Shown in pieces: positions 8,042 through 16,986 of a stretch of DNA of 64,000 nt. This DNA is from Shewanella cyperi (GTDB lineage Bacteria > Pseudomonadota > Gammaproteobacteria > Enterobacterales > Shewanellaceae): assembly GCF_017354985.1 (NCBI RefSeq), contig NZ_CP071501.1, forward strand, positions 3,139,001 through 3,203,000, given 5' to 3'. The notes beneath the pieces were generated by a model. The model saw nothing but the letters and a program-made list of their open reading frames with translations. It searched no databases and had not been told where the DNA came from. A program made the position numbers and the translations under genes. The first letter of the stretch is position 1; every line of letters starts with the position of its first letter.

Positions 8042-9382
8042 TCAGGCACCCGCAGACGGCAGGAACAGTCGCACGCTCAGGCCGCCGCCCTCGCGGTTTT
8101 GCAAACTGATGCGCCCATCGTGGGCCTCAATGATTTCCCGGCACAGGGCCAGGCCAAGACCTGTGCCCTGCTGCTTGGTGGAATAGAAGGGCAGCAGCGC
8201 CTGGGACAACACCTCAGGTGACATGCCGGGCCCCCGATCCAACACCTCGATTTCCAGCCCCACCTCGTCGGCCATCCCCTGGCCACCCAGCCTGGCGCGC
8301 CTGGCATGGATGACAATATGCTCGGGGTCCGAACCCGATTCGGCGGCATTTTTCAGCAGATTCAACAGCACCTGCTCCAGTTGCACCTCGTCGGCCCACA
8401 GGGGCAAGTCCGGCAGCTCCCCCTCTATGTTGAATAGGCACTGCAACCTCAGTTCCCGGCACAGCTGGGCGAGATCCACCTGCGCCTTGATGGGCCTGGG
8501 CAGGCGGGCAAAGCGGGCGTAGCCCTCGATAAATTCGCTCAGATGGCGGGTGCGCTTGTCTATGGTGTCAAAGATGATATTGAGCCGTGGCTCGGCCAGT
8601 TGGCCCGCCAACATGCGGCCGGAATTGACCATGGAGGAGATGGGCGCCAGGGAGTTGTTGAGTTCATGGCTGATGACCCGGATCACCTTCTTCCACACCG
8701 CCACTTCCTGACGACTCAGCTCGCGGGTCATTTGCTTAAGCAGCAGCAACTGGTGTTGCTCGCCGTTAAGGTTGAACTGGCCGCGGCTCAGGTGCCAGGT
8801 TTCGGCATCTGAACCCGCTTCACCCAGGCTGAACAGGCCATCGGTGGGCGATTGCAGCATGGCACGGATATCATCCCTTTGCTGTTGCAATAACTCCTGG
8901 AACAGCATGCCATTCAATGGCTTGCCCTGATTGAATTGATGCCGGGCGGCATCGTTGGCATAGATAATATGTCCCGAACCATCGAGCAGCAGCATCAGGT
9001 TGGGGGAATTTTGGATCACCTTGTCGAGCAGCAGTTCGCGCTGGTAGATGTGCTGACGTTCCTTCCGCAGTGCCGCCGAGGCCTGATTGAACAGGGCCGA
9101 CAGGCGCCCCAGCTCACCGCCCCGGCCCACAGGCAGCGACACGCTGAAGTCATTGTCGATAAGATTGAGCAGCCCCAGCTCCATGGCCTTGAGGGCATCC
9201 CCCAGGGGGCTGATAAGCAGCGCGGAAAACCACAGCGACAGCAGCATACCCACCCCCAGGCCAACCCAGTGCCAGCCCTGACCCAGCCAGGTTTCCAGCC
9301 CCAGGATCAGGCCGATACCCAGCAACCAACCACACAGCAGTGACAGGAGCAAGCGCCCTTTCAGGCCCACCGCATTCAACAT
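8042..9382 (-). CDS. Sensor histidine kinase (NtrY-like) of an ABC-transporter control system
   Basis: 446 residues. Two N-terminal membrane segments (about 9-30 and 38-58) leave almost no periplasmic loop, so it probably senses within or at the membrane. A HAMP-like linker, a PAS domain (about 120-215), the dimerisation helix with His239 in VISHELNNSLAPI, the N-box Asn345 in LLKNAAES, and the G-boxes DRGPGM and GTGLGLALCREI follow. The start sits behind GAGGAGGC right after the stop of the activator gene, so the two form a tight operon. The neighbouring efflux operon carries a sigma-54 promoter and is the likely target. Confidence 0.9.
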   Translation of the reverse strand: MLNAVGLKGRLLLSLLCGWLLGIGLILGLETWLGQGWHWVGLGVGMLLSLWFSALLISPLGDALKAMELGLLNLIDNDFSVSLPVGRGGELGRLSALFNQASAALRKERQHIYQRELLLDKVIQNSPNLMLLLDGSGHIIYANDAARHQFNQGKPLNGMLFQELLQQQRDDIRAMLQSPTDGLFSLGEAGSDAETWHLSRGQFNLNGEQHQLLLLKQMTRELSRQEVAVWKKVIRVISHELNNSLAPISSMVNSGRMLAGQLAEPRLNIIFDTIDKRTRHLSEFIEGYARFARLPRPIKAQVDLAQLCRELRLQCLFNIEGELPDLPLWADEVQLEQVLLNLLKNAAESGSDPEHIVIHARRARLGGQGMADEVGLEIEVLDRGPGMSPEVLSQALLPFYSTKQQGTGLGLALCREIIEAHDGRISLQNREGGGLSVRLFLPSAGA

Positions 9383-9391
9383 GGCGCCTCC

Positions 9392-10783
9392 TCAATCCGG
9401 CTTTTTGCCGTCGATACCGAACTTTTCCATGCGCCGGTACAGGGCCTGACGACTGAGTCCAAAGGACTTGGCCACCTTGGCAATGACCCCCTTGTGCCGG
9501 GCCAGTGCTGCTTCAATCTCATCCCTGTCCGGTTCACCGCGCAGCGGCTCCTGGGATTGGGAAGCGCCCCTGGCGATTGGCTGTAGCGCTTCATTGCTGT
9601 TGGCGACTGCCGCCAGACTGCCGAGGCCAAAATCAGCCGCGCTGAGGCTCTCGCCCCGCCCCAGAATGGAGGCGCGTTTGCAGGCATTTTCCAGCTCGCG
9701 CACATTGCCGGGCCAGTCATGGGCCAGCAGGGCCCGGCGGGCATCGTCGCTCAGTTCACGCTTGCCGGTGAAATGGTCCACCAGCGGCAGTATGTCGTCC
9801 TTACGGGCCGCCAGTGGTGGCAGATTCAGCTCCACCACATTGAGGCGATAGAAGAGATCCTCACGAAAGCGCCCATCGATAATGTCCTGGCGCAGATCGG
9901 CGTTGGTGGCGCTGATAACCCGCACCTTGCACTTGCGGGTCTGGTGGCTGCCAAGGCGCTCGAATTCGCCGGTCTGCAACACCCGCAGCAGTTTAACCTG
10001 ACCGGACAGTGGCAGGTTACCTATCTCGTCGAGAAACAGGGTACCGCCGTCAGCGGCCTCGAAGCGGCCAATACGGGCCTTGGTGGCACCGGTGAAGGCA
10101 CCGGCCTCGGCACCGAACAGTTCGGCCTCCATCAGTTCCATGGGCAGGGCGCCAACGTTGACCTTGATAAAGGGTTTGTTTTGCAGCGGGGAATTGGCGT
10201 GCAGTATATCCGCCAGGCGATCCTTGCCGGCACCGTTGGGGCCGGTGATCAGCACGGATACATCGGACTTGGCCAGTTGCAACGCCAGGTCGACACAGCG
10301 CTCCATGGCGGCACTGCCAAACACCAGACCGCAGAGATCCGCTTCCCGGAACACAGACTGACGCTCGGCCTGGTGGCGCTTGAGTTCGCGGTTATCCAGG
10401 GTCAGCTTGTGCAGGGAAATCAGATTGGCAATGCTGGTCAGCAGCTTGTGATCATCCCAGGGCTTGCCGAGATAATCGGCGGCACCGGCCTTCATCAGGG
10501 TGACAGCCATTTCCAGCTCGGTCCAGGCGGTCAGCAGGATAATGGGAATGTCCGGACGTATGGCCCTGAGCGCATGGAACAACTCTCGGCCTTCCTCACC
10601 GCTGGTGGTGTCGCGGGTGAAGTTCATGTCCTGGATCACCAGGGCAAAATCCTGCTCTGTCATGGCCTTGAGGGCCGCCTCGGGGTTGAGGCAGAAGTGG
10701 CTTTTGTAGCCATTCAATTCCAGCATCAGGGCCAAGGCCTGGCACACATCCAGGTTGTCATCGACGATTAGAATCTTATCCAT
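9392..10783 (-). CDS. NtrC-type sigma-54 response regulator
   Basis: 463 residues in three domains. The receiver has the phosphoacceptor Asp52 in VIQDMNF. The AAA+ domain has Walker A GPNGAGKD, the sigma-54 loop GAFTGA and Walker B GGTLFLDEIG. The Fis-type C-terminal helix-turn-helix contains VAKSFGLSRQALYRRMEKFG. ATG 10783 (MDKILIVDDN) is the expected receiver start; an upstream GTG at 10822 would add 13 non-conserved residues. The kinase gene is next in the operon. The efflux operon immediately upstream on the same strand has a -24/-12 promoter with palindromic upstream sites, so this protein most likely activates efflux in response to envelope stress or a toxic compound. Confidence 0.92.
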   Translation of the reverse strand: MDKILIVDDNLDVCQALALMLELNGYKSHFCLNPEAALKAMTEQDFALVIQDMNFTRDTTSGEEGRELFHALRAIRPDIPIILLTAWTELEMAVTLMKAGAADYLGKPWDDHKLLTSIANLISLHKLTLDNRELKRHQAERQSVFREADLCGLVFGSAAMERCVDLALQLAKSDVSVLITGPNGAGKDRLADILHANSPLQNKPFIKVNVGALPMELMEAELFGAEAGAFTGATKARIGRFEAADGGTLFLDEIGNLPLSGQVKLLRVLQTGEFERLGSHQTRKCKVRVISATNADLRQDIIDGRFREDLFYRLNVVELNLPPLAARKDDILPLVDHFTGKRELSDDARRALLAHDWPGNVRELENACKRASILGRGESLSAADFGLGSLAAVANSNEALQPIARGASQSQEPLRGEPDRDEIEAALARHKGVIAKVAKSFGLSRQALYRRMEKFGIDGKKPD

Positions 10784-10834
10784 TTGAATACTTTGTTCTT
10801 TTGCAATAATTCCTTTGCGCACACCTTAACCCAA

Positions 10835-10856
10835 GGGGCCCGCAATTGCGAGCCCC
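10835..10856 (-). terminator. Stem-loop after the ABC efflux operon
   Basis: GGGGC...GCCCC arms enclose GCAATTGC, 22 bases after the last permease gene. There is no U-run, so termination is uncertain. Confidence 0.35.
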
Positions 10857-10877
10857 GGGTCAGGCTGTTTACCTCAC

Positions 10878-12095
10878 TCAGACACTGCGGGTCGCTGTGG
10901 CCGGAGAGATATTGGCGGCCTTGCGGGCCGGCAATATTACCGCCACCGTGGTCACCACAAACAGCAGGGCCACTGTCATGGCGGGGTAGCGCCAGTCCAG
11001 TGCCGGCAGGCTGAAGAAATTCATCAGGCGACGACCCAGTTCAAAGGCCAACAACACGCCCACCAGGGCCCCCGTACCGAGGATCAGGTAGTTCTCGGTC
11101 AGAAACCAGCTCAGTATGGCGCCCTTGCTGGCCCCCAGCGCCCGGCGGGTGCCTATCTGCTTGGTGCGGCGCTCAATATTGAACATCACCATACCGGACA
11201 GGCCCAGAGCGGTGATCACCAGCAGCAGCACAATCATGCAGCCCAGCACAAAGGCCATCATGGCGTGGTTGGCATAATTCTGCTCCCGGTTTTCGGCTAT
11301 GGTGCTGAAGCCGCGGATCACCCGGCGCGGCTCGTCCTTGAGCAAGGCCGCCTTGATGGTCTCCTGCAGCTGGGGAATATCCGCCACCTCGGCTCTGATA
11401 ATGTAGCTGGCATTATTGGAACGGCCGTTGAAATCTATGTTCATGATGACGCTGTTTTCCAGATGCATATCATCAACCCAGGCGCCCTGGAGGCGTTCCA
11501 CCACTCCCACCACGGTAATGGGTTCATCGTCGCCCTGATACACCACCTTGCCAATGGGGGATTCCTCGCCCCAGAAGGCCTTGGCCATTGTCTGGCTGAG
11601 AATCACCTCACGTTGGACACTCTTGTCGTCGAAGGCCCTGAGGATCTGTCCCTTGTGGAAGGTTCGGCCCTCCACCAGCTTGAGCCCAAGGGCATTTACC
11701 AGCTCTTCATCGCTCAGATAAAAGGCAAATATGGGCAACGACTTGGCATTTTCAGGGTCCGGACCATCGACGAAGCGATCGCTCCAGCCCGAACCACTCA
11801 AGGGCACCATATTGGTGGGCGCCGCGGCCTTGATCCCCGGCAGGTTACGCAGAATTTGCAGATCCCGTTCATCCCTGGCGAGAAGATCCATATCCTCACC
11901 AAAGTTAAACACGGAAAATTCAAAGGATTCGGTTTCTGTGATGCCAGAGGGTCTGGCCATCAGCTCCATGCGCTGCTGAATGATAAAGGCGGCATTGGCC
12001 ACTATGGCTATCGACAAGATGATCTGTGCCAGCAACAGCAAAGGAGCGCTGCGGCTTCTGAACATGGCGCTGAGTATGGGTTTTATGGCTGTCAT
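10878..12095 (-). CDS. MacB/FtsX-type ABC transporter permease, second subunit
   Basis: 405 residues with one N-terminal membrane helix, a large periplasmic domain of the MacB_PCD type (about 45-275), and three C-terminal helices with the FtsX signature (IERRTKQIGTRRALGASKGA). It starts behind AAGGAGCG and follows the other permease gene by 9 bases. The two permeases probably form a heterodimer driven by the adjacent ATPase and coupled to the adaptor protein, moving a peptide, lipid or drug from the inner membrane or periplasm outward by mechanotransmission, as in the MacB family. Confidence 0.88.
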   Translation of the reverse strand: MTAIKPILSAMFRSRSAPLLLLAQIILSIAIVANAAFIIQQRMELMARPSGITETESFEFSVFNFGEDMDLLARDERDLQILRNLPGIKAAAPTNMVPLSGSGWSDRFVDGPDPENAKSLPIFAFYLSDEELVNALGLKLVEGRTFHKGQILRAFDDKSVQREVILSQTMAKAFWGEESPIGKVVYQGDDEPITVVGVVERLQGAWVDDMHLENSVIMNIDFNGRSNNASYIIRAEVADIPQLQETIKAALLKDEPRRVIRGFSTIAENREQNYANHAMMAFVLGCMIVLLLVITALGLSGMVMFNIERRTKQIGTRRALGASKGAILSWFLTENYLILGTGALVGVLLAFELGRRLMNFFSLPALDWRYPAMTVALLFVVTTVAVILPARKAANISPATATRSV

Positions 12096-12104
12096 GGCCG
12101 CTCC

Positions 12105-13412
12105 TTATTGGCTCTTGAGGTAAACGCTGGGCTTGGTCTTGCAGATCACCCAGGCAGGATACATGCCGGCCAGCATGGCCGAGACTATGGCTATGGAGGG
12201 GGCAATCACCCAGATGCTGGGGTCAAGATTGGTCATGGCCTCTTCCAGGAAAAACTTTTTGGCCAGGTATTGCAGTGCACTCCAGGCCCACAACAGGCCC
12301 AAGGCACCGCCTATGGCACCTATACAGCCTACTTCCACCAGGTGCTGGGCGAAGATCTGCCGCTTGCTGGCGCCGATCGCCCGGCGTACCCCCACCTCGG
12401 GGGCCCGTTTAAGGAACTTGGTCAGCATCAGGCCAAGAATATTTACCAGACACACCAGCAGGAACAGCAGACTGAGGCCGATGAGGATCTTGTTGTCTTC
12501 CGGCACCACCTCATGAAACTCCAGCAGTTCAGCCACGTTCATGGTTCTGGCCCAGGAGTCACGACTCTTGTCGGTAAAACGCCCCAACTGTTGCTGGCTG
12601 TCCACATAGGCATTCAGGTAATCCTGGAAGGCTTTTCTCTGCTCCGGCGTGTCCACCTCGGCCCAGAATTGCAACCAGGCTTTTTCCGACGCCATCCGGT
12701 CCTGATAGGTGCGCAAGGGTTCAAACTTCCAGCCATTGGTGTTGCCCCATACCTCAAACTCTTCTATCGGGGTCAGGGAGAAAGGCACAAACAGCAACTC
12801 AGCATCCTGCATACTGCCGGTGGTGAGATCATAGTATCTGGGCTTGGGTGACCAATGGTCGGTCACGCCGACGATACGATAGGGCTTGGTGTTCAGATAC
12901 AGGGTCTCACCGACACTGTTACGACCGTCAAACAGCTTGTCGTTCAGCTCCTTGCCAATCACCACCACGTGCTCGGGCACCTCATCCACCGCCTTGTCCC
13001 ACACGTTGCCATAGAGGAAGGGCACAGAGAACATGGCGAAGAAGTCACTGTCGGTTATCCGCACAGACTGCATTTCGGCCTCAATGTCCGGATTGTCCGT
13101 GGTAATGGCCTTACCTGTGCGGAACATGGCGGCCTGGCGCACGGGCACAGTGCCGCGCCTGAGGTTGATCACATCCTGGTAAGTGAGAATGGCACTGTAG
13201 TTGCGCCAGGTATCCTGTCCCTGGGTCCAGAGTTGCACACCCAGCAGCTTATCGCTGCGCTCACCTGAGGGGTTGGTGCTCATCACCTGATGGACGTTGA
13301 GTGTCATTATGGTGATGCCTATGCCGATGGAGATGGCGAACACCATCAGCAACGACATCAGCGGCGTCTTGCGCAGCGAGCGCCAGGCGAGATCCAAATA
13401 ATGCATAAACAT
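12105..13412 (-). CDS. MacB/FtsX-type ABC transporter permease, first subunit
   Basis: 435 residues with the same layout as its neighbour: a first helix near 15-35, a periplasmic domain of about 250 residues, then three helices with FLKRAPEVGVRRAIGASKRQ. ATG 13412 (MFMHYLDLAWRSLRK) follows GAGGAG and lies 11 bases after the ATPase stop codon. An earlier in-frame start would overlap the ATPase gene without a ribosome site. It probably pairs with the 10878-12095 permease. Confidence 0.88.
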   Translation of the reverse strand: MFMHYLDLAWRSLRKTPLMSLLMVFAISIGIGITIMTLNVHQVMSTNPSGERSDKLLGVQLWTQGQDTWRNYSAILTYQDVINLRRGTVPVRQAAMFRTGKAITTDNPDIEAEMQSVRITDSDFFAMFSVPFLYGNVWDKAVDEVPEHVVVIGKELNDKLFDGRNSVGETLYLNTKPYRIVGVTDHWSPKPRYYDLTTGSMQDAELLFVPFSLTPIEEFEVWGNTNGWKFEPLRTYQDRMASEKAWLQFWAEVDTPEQRKAFQDYLNAYVDSQQQLGRFTDKSRDSWARTMNVAELLEFHEVVPEDNKILIGLSLLFLLVCLVNILGLMLTKFLKRAPEVGVRRAIGASKRQIFAQHLVEVGCIGAIGGALGLLWAWSALQYLAKKFFLEEAMTNLDPSIWVIAPSIAIVSAMLAGMYPAWVICKTKPSVYLKSQ

Positions 13413-13422
13413 GACTGACTCC

Positions 13423-14127
13423 TCAGGCATTGGCCACGGCACGGGGGGCGCCCTGGAAGCTGTTGAAGTCGCACACCTGGCCATCCACTATCTGGATGTT
13501 GCGGGCGGCGCGGCGGGCCAGCTCGGGATCGTGGGTCACCATGATGATGGTGGTGCCGGCGCGGTTGATCTCTTCCAGCAGCTCCATCACCTGACGGGCC
13601 ATCAGGCTGTCGAGGTTACCCGTAGGTTCGTCCGCCAGCAGAAAGCGCGGTTCACCGGCCAGGGCGCGGGCAATGGCCACCCTTTGCTGCTGGCCACCGG
13701 ACAGCTGGGAGGGCAGATGCTTTTGCCTTGAGGCCAAGCCCACCTGGGCCAGGGCCTGTTCGACGCGGCGCTTGCGTTCGGCACCGTTGAAACCGCGATA
13801 GCGCAGTGGCAGTTCGACGTTTTCCGCCAGATTCAGATCGGGGATCAGGTTAAAGCCCTGGAAGATAAAACCGATTTTCTGGTTGCGTACCTTGGCGGCG
13901 GCGCTGTCACTGAGCTGGGCCACATTGACGCCATCAAGCAGATACTCGCCGCCGCTGGCATTTTCCAACAAACCGGCAATGTTGAGAAAGGTGGTTTTGC
14001 CTGAGCCTGAGGGACCGGTCACGGCCACAAATTCCCCTTCGGCCACGTTCAGGTTGAAATCGCGCAGCGCATGGGTCTCCACCAGTTCGGTGCGATACAG
14101 CTTGTTGATATTCTTCATTGTTAACAT
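13423..14127 (-). CDS. MacB/LolD-type ABC transporter ATPase
   Basis: 234 residues, a complete nucleotide-binding domain. It has Walker [11 protein letters not shown]-loop FQGFN, signature LSGGQQQR, Walker [13 protein letters not shown] and switch His in VTHDPEL. It hydrolyses ATP on the cytoplasmic side to power the two FtsX-type permeases encoded next. The start follows AAGGGA. It belongs to the operon adaptor - small peptide - ATPase - permease - permease. Confidence 0.93.
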   Translation of the reverse strand: MLTMKNINKLYRTELVETHALRDFNLNVAEGEFVAVTGPSGSGKTTFLNIAGLLENASGGEYLLDGVNVAQLSDSAAAKVRNQKIGFIFQGFNLIPDLNLAENVELPLRYRGFNGAERKRRVEQALAQVGLASRQKHLPSQLSGGQQQRVAIARALAGEPRFLLADEPTGNLDSLMARQVMELLEEINRAGTTIIMVTHDPELARRAARNIQIVDGQVCDFNSFQGAPRAVANA

Positions 14128-14163
14128 GTGATTATTCCCTTATTTGTTAATCGAAATGGGTTC

Positions 14164-14286
14164 TCAGCGCAGCAGCAAGAGTGCCAGGCTGGGGTTACTC
14201 GTCAGCCCCTGGACCAGCAATGCCAGGGACAGTATCAGTGCCGTTGCCATCCAAGGGCCGGCCTTGTCTATTACTTGGGTTGTCAT
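14164..14286 (-). CDS. 40-residue single-helix membrane peptide in the efflux operon
   Basis: A short frame begins at ATG 14286 (MTTQVIDKAGPW), contains one hydrophobic stretch (about residues 13-39, rich in Leu and Ala) and ends in a TGA. It fills the otherwise unexplained gap between the adaptor and the ATPase genes on the same strand. A weak GGGAA ribosome site lies upstream. No family is recognised. It may be a small regulatory subunit of the transporter, like other one-helix transporter peptides. The frame could also be fortuitous. Confidence 0.5.
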   Translation of the reverse strand: MTTQVIDKAGPWMATALILSLALLVQGLTSNPSLALLLLR

Positions 14287-14304
14287 GATTTGGGTTCCCG
14301 ATGC

Positions 14305-15564
14305 TCAGTAGAGGCGGACTCGTTCGGCTTTCTTCAGTTTTTCCGTGCCTGAGATAATCCACTCATCCCCGGCCTGCCCGCCTTCGAGCACCTGAACATA
14401 GGCGACGCTGCGGGCTCCAAGCTTGATGGCTTCACGACTGGCCAGGTCACCGTCTATCCGGTAAGCAAAGGTGCCACCGTCACTGGCCAGACTACCGCGG
14501 CGCACCATAAGCACATCTTCAAGGTTTTCCAGCAGGATACGGGCACTGAGACGTTGGTTTTGTCTGAGTTTGAGCCCCTCGGGATTGTCAAAACGGACCC
14601 GGGTCAAGACTTCACCACGGCTGACCTCGGGGGATATGGATGACAGGGTGCCGCGGGTCTTGACGCCGCCCAGATCCAGCTCCACCTCCATGCCCAGCCC
14701 CAGCTCATCGGCAAAGCTTTCGGACACCGCCAGTTCAGCTTCAAAGGCGGTCAGGTCCACCACGGTAAGAATGGCCTGGCCGCGACTGAGACGGGCCTTT
14801 TGCTCAGTAAGCCAGTTGCCTATGATGCCGTCCACCGGCGCCTTGATTTCCAGGGCCGCCACCTGACGGCGCAGATCATCCACCACCAGTTGCTGGCGCT
14901 TGAGTTCCAGTCCCTTGTTTTTGAGTTCAAAGGCCTGGGTATCCCGCATCAGGGCCACCTCTTCCCTGGCATGGGCAAATCTCAACTGCGCTTTCTTGAA
15001 ATCGTCCTTGGTCTTTTCAAAATCGATGCGGCTGATAAGTGACTGTGCTATCAGCAGATCGCCACGACGGCTCTCACGCTCGGCGGCGTCCAGCTCCACC
15101 TGCGCCGTATCCATGACCTGCTGGGCACTGAGCTGCTCGCGACGGGCATTGAGTGTGGCCCGCTCCACCTCACCTTCCAGTCCGGCCAGACGGGCCTGCT
15201 CCTGGGCCAGGGTGTTGGCCAGCAGTGGACTGTCAATCTGCGCCAGCACCTGGCCCTTGGCGACGCTATCGCCGGGCTTGGCGATAAGGGTCACCATGCC
15301 TTCCGCATTGGCATAGAGCACAGGCGCATTGGCGGCCACTATCTTGCCGCTGGAGATGATGTCGCGCACCAGGGTGCCGCGGGTCAGGGTGGCTGTCACC
15401 AGCTCGCTGCGCTTGACCGACAGCGCCGCCCCATCGTTGCCACTTGCCAAGGCCCAGGAGCCCAACAGCCCTAAAGCCACCAGGCCGCCGCCGAGCCATA
15501 ACCATTTGCTGCGACTTGGGTTGGAAACCACTATCTGGTCCTGTCCGCTGGTATCCCTGATCAT
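14305..15564 (-). CDS. HlyD/RND-type periplasmic adaptor of the ABC efflux operon
   Basis: 419 residues. It has an N-terminal membrane anchor (about 21-40), a first biotinyl-lipoyl half (ANAEGMVTLIAKPGDSVAKG), a long coiled-coil hairpin (about 115-215), a second lipoyl half (LEIKAPVDGIIGNWL), then beta-barrel and membrane-proximal domains. Such adaptors link inner-membrane MacB-type pumps to an outer-membrane channel; no channel gene is seen here, so a TolC elsewhere is presumed. It is the first gene of the operon, starts behind AGGAG and has the sigma-54 promoter 83 bases upstream. Confidence 0.9.
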   Translation of the reverse strand: MIRDTSGQDQIVVSNPSRSKWLWLGGGLVALGLLGSWALASGNDGAALSVKRSELVTATLTRGTLVRDIISSGKIVAANAPVLYANAEGMVTLIAKPGDSVAKGQVLAQIDSPLLANTLAQEQARLAGLEGEVERATLNARREQLSAQQVMDTAQVELDAAERESRRGDLLIAQSLISRIDFEKTKDDFKKAQLRFAHAREEVALMRDTQAFELKNKGLELKRQQLVVDDLRRQVAALEIKAPVDGIIGNWLTEQKARLSRGQAILTVVDLTAFEAELAVSESFADELGLGMEVELDLGGVKTRGTLSSISPEVSRGEVLTRVRFDNPEGLKLRQNQRLSARILLENLEDVLMVRRGSLASDGGTFAYRIDGDLASREAIKLGARSVAYVQVLEGGQAGDEWIISGTEKLKKAERVRLY

Positions 15565-15646
15565 TTGTTTCTCCTGTCAATCTGGTTCCGGGTCTGTCTG
15601 ACCGAGCCTGTCCGGCCCGTCCGCCCTAATCTGGTTGAGCATAAAC

Positions 15647-15664
15647 AATCAAGGATCGTGCCAA
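15647..15664 (-). promoter_or_regulatory. Sigma-54 (-24/-12) promoter of the ABC efflux operon
   Basis: Read on the minus strand, TTGGCACGATCCTTGATT matches the sigma-54 consensus TGGCACG-N4-TTGC(A/T) with GG and the -12 dinucleotide 10 bases apart. The only departure is GA for GC at -12. It faces the adaptor gene, and the neighbouring regulator is a GAFTGA-type sigma-54 activator. Confidence 0.8.
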
Positions 15665-15717
15665 GATATTTTTTTACTTATATACAACACCTTAATCATT
15701 AGCGGGGAAGTTAAAAC

Positions 15718-15783
15718 TGTCCGCGGACACGATGAAAAGTGTCCGATGTCCCATGATGTTCCGTGTCCGTTAAACGGACACGG
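15718..15783 (-). promoter_or_regulatory. Upstream activator sites for the sigma-54 regulator
   Basis: A perfect 12-bp palindrome TGTCCGCGGACA lies at 15718-15729. A half-site GTGTCCG follows near 15740-15746. At 15761-15783 there is a perfect inverted repeat with arms CCGTGTCCGT / ACGGACACGG and a 3-base spacer. They lie about 55-135 bases upstream of the -24 element, the usual distance for NtrC-type enhancer sites. Confidence 0.75.
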
Positions 15784-15895
15784 ACAGCAGCTTGTACGGC
15801 AGGATTGTTCAAGCAATGGCAGGGGGGATAAAGGTGGCGTTTTAAAAAACAAACAACTTGCGTGGCGGTAAAACACCTGACCGAGATTACTCAAC

Positions 15896-15925
15896 AAAAA
15901 AGAGAGGCCTAAGCCTCTCTTTTTA
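15896..15925 (-). terminator. Rho-independent terminator of the secreted protein gene
   Basis: The stem AGAGAGGC/GCCTCTCT is extended by A/T pairs and gives a U-run when read on the minus strand. It starts 17 bases after the stop codon. Confidence 0.85.
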
Positions 15926-15941
15926 TCAAACCAGGTTCGGC

Positions 15942-16325
15942 TTAGTAGCCCGTCTCATAACTCATGTTGGCGGTATTGGTTTGCTCCCAGGTACCGTCCT
16001 TGTACAGGATAGTTGCGCTGGCCTTATTGATGGAATAGGCACGAACTGTCACTCCGCAGGATACGCCACCAGAACACTTGGCGTTGCCACTCCAGATAAC
16101 GGAGGAAATAGGCTTGGTGACGTTCTCAATGGAGTAAGTGCCTGAGGTGCTGCTACCGAAACTGTAATCAAAGCCAATACAGTGAGCGGTACCGTTGCCA
16201 TCCACATAACCGCCTGATTTCACGTTCAGATTGCAAACCATATCGGCCGCAAACGCGGATTGACCGAAACCCAAAGCGGCCATTACCCCAATAGCCTTCA
16301 GCATGTTACTCATAGTCTTGTTCAT
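15942..16325 (-). CDS. Small secreted protein of unknown function
   Basis: 127 residues with a clear signal peptide cleaved after QSAFA (about residue 26). The mature ~100 residues hold four Cys (in MVCNL, HCIGF, KCSGG and SCGVT), likely as two disulfides, and are rich in Ser, Gly and Thr. It has the look of a beta-rich periplasmic or extracellular protein. The start follows AAGGGATT. It is monocistronic with its own terminator. I do not recognise the family. Confidence 0.75.
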   Translation of the reverse strand: MNKTMSNMLKAIGVMAALGFGQSAFAADMVCNLNVKSGGYVDGNGTAHCIGFDYSFGSSTSGTYSIENVTKPISSVIWSGNAKCSGGVSCGVTVRAYSINKASATILYKDGTWEQTNTANMSYETGY

Positions 16326-16501
16326 TTTAATCCCTTGTTTATCTTGCCTTATTAGTTAACTTCAGCGCTCATTCCTGAGCACAAACCAAGCTAAATCAAG
16401 GTCAATCAACGAACAACGGCCCTTTTTTCTCATTCTTATGCAACTTGGGAACTATTCTCCGGCAGTCGCCCGGTAAAAAGGCTTTAAAACGGACTAAAGT
16501 A

Positions 16502-16885
16502 CTACAATGCCTGAGCCAATATGGTGAAACTGGCAATAATCCCAACAAACCAAAGGCTTGAACGCAGTTTATCCTTGTCATACAGATAGGCAAGCTGGTA
16601 GCCCAGCCGCGCCACTATATGCACCACAGCGGCCCCTTCGGCAATGCCGTTGGCACTGTCGGTTGCCAGCACGGCCAGTACCGCCAGGCCGAATATCAGC
16701 AGGGACTCAAAGGCATTCTGATGGGCAGCCAGGGCCCGGGCCCCGAAGCCTTCGAGCCTGGCCTGCTGACTGCGGGGATGATGATTGTCGTAGCCGCCCA
16801 ATTTGGCCATGGCCAGGGCCACCGGCGCCTTGGCAAGATAGGGCAGCAGCATGGCGAGTAACAGGCAAGCGAGCAGTGTGGTCAT
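16502..16885 (-). CDS. MAPEG-family membrane protein
   Basis: 127 residues with four membrane segments. The family pattern is seen as RSQQARLEGFGARALAAHQN followed by AFESLLIFG. MAPEG proteins include membrane glutathione transferases; bacterial short members are mostly uncharacterised. ATG 16885 (MTTLLACLL) is chosen because GGGAGG lies 4 bases upstream; an earlier in-frame ATG adds ten polar residues before the first helix. Confidence 0.85.
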   Translation of the reverse strand: MTTLLACLLLAMLLPYLAKAPVALAMAKLGGYDNHHPRSQQARLEGFGARALAAHQNAFESLLIFGLAVLAVLATDSANGIAEGAAVVHIVARLGYQLAYLYDKDKLRSSLWFVGIIASFTILAQAL

Positions 16886-16986
16886 TTTTCCTCCCGAGTC
16901 GTCCAACATGGACAATGATTCATTTGCGTTAGCCCATTTAGCCAGCTAAAAACAAAGGCTTCAAGGGAATGTATCGGGAGTTGTTA

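Noticed and set aside
11265-12851. A 528-codon open frame opposite the two ABC permease genes
   Set aside because: It spans two convincing genes on the other strand and shows no domain or ribosome site.
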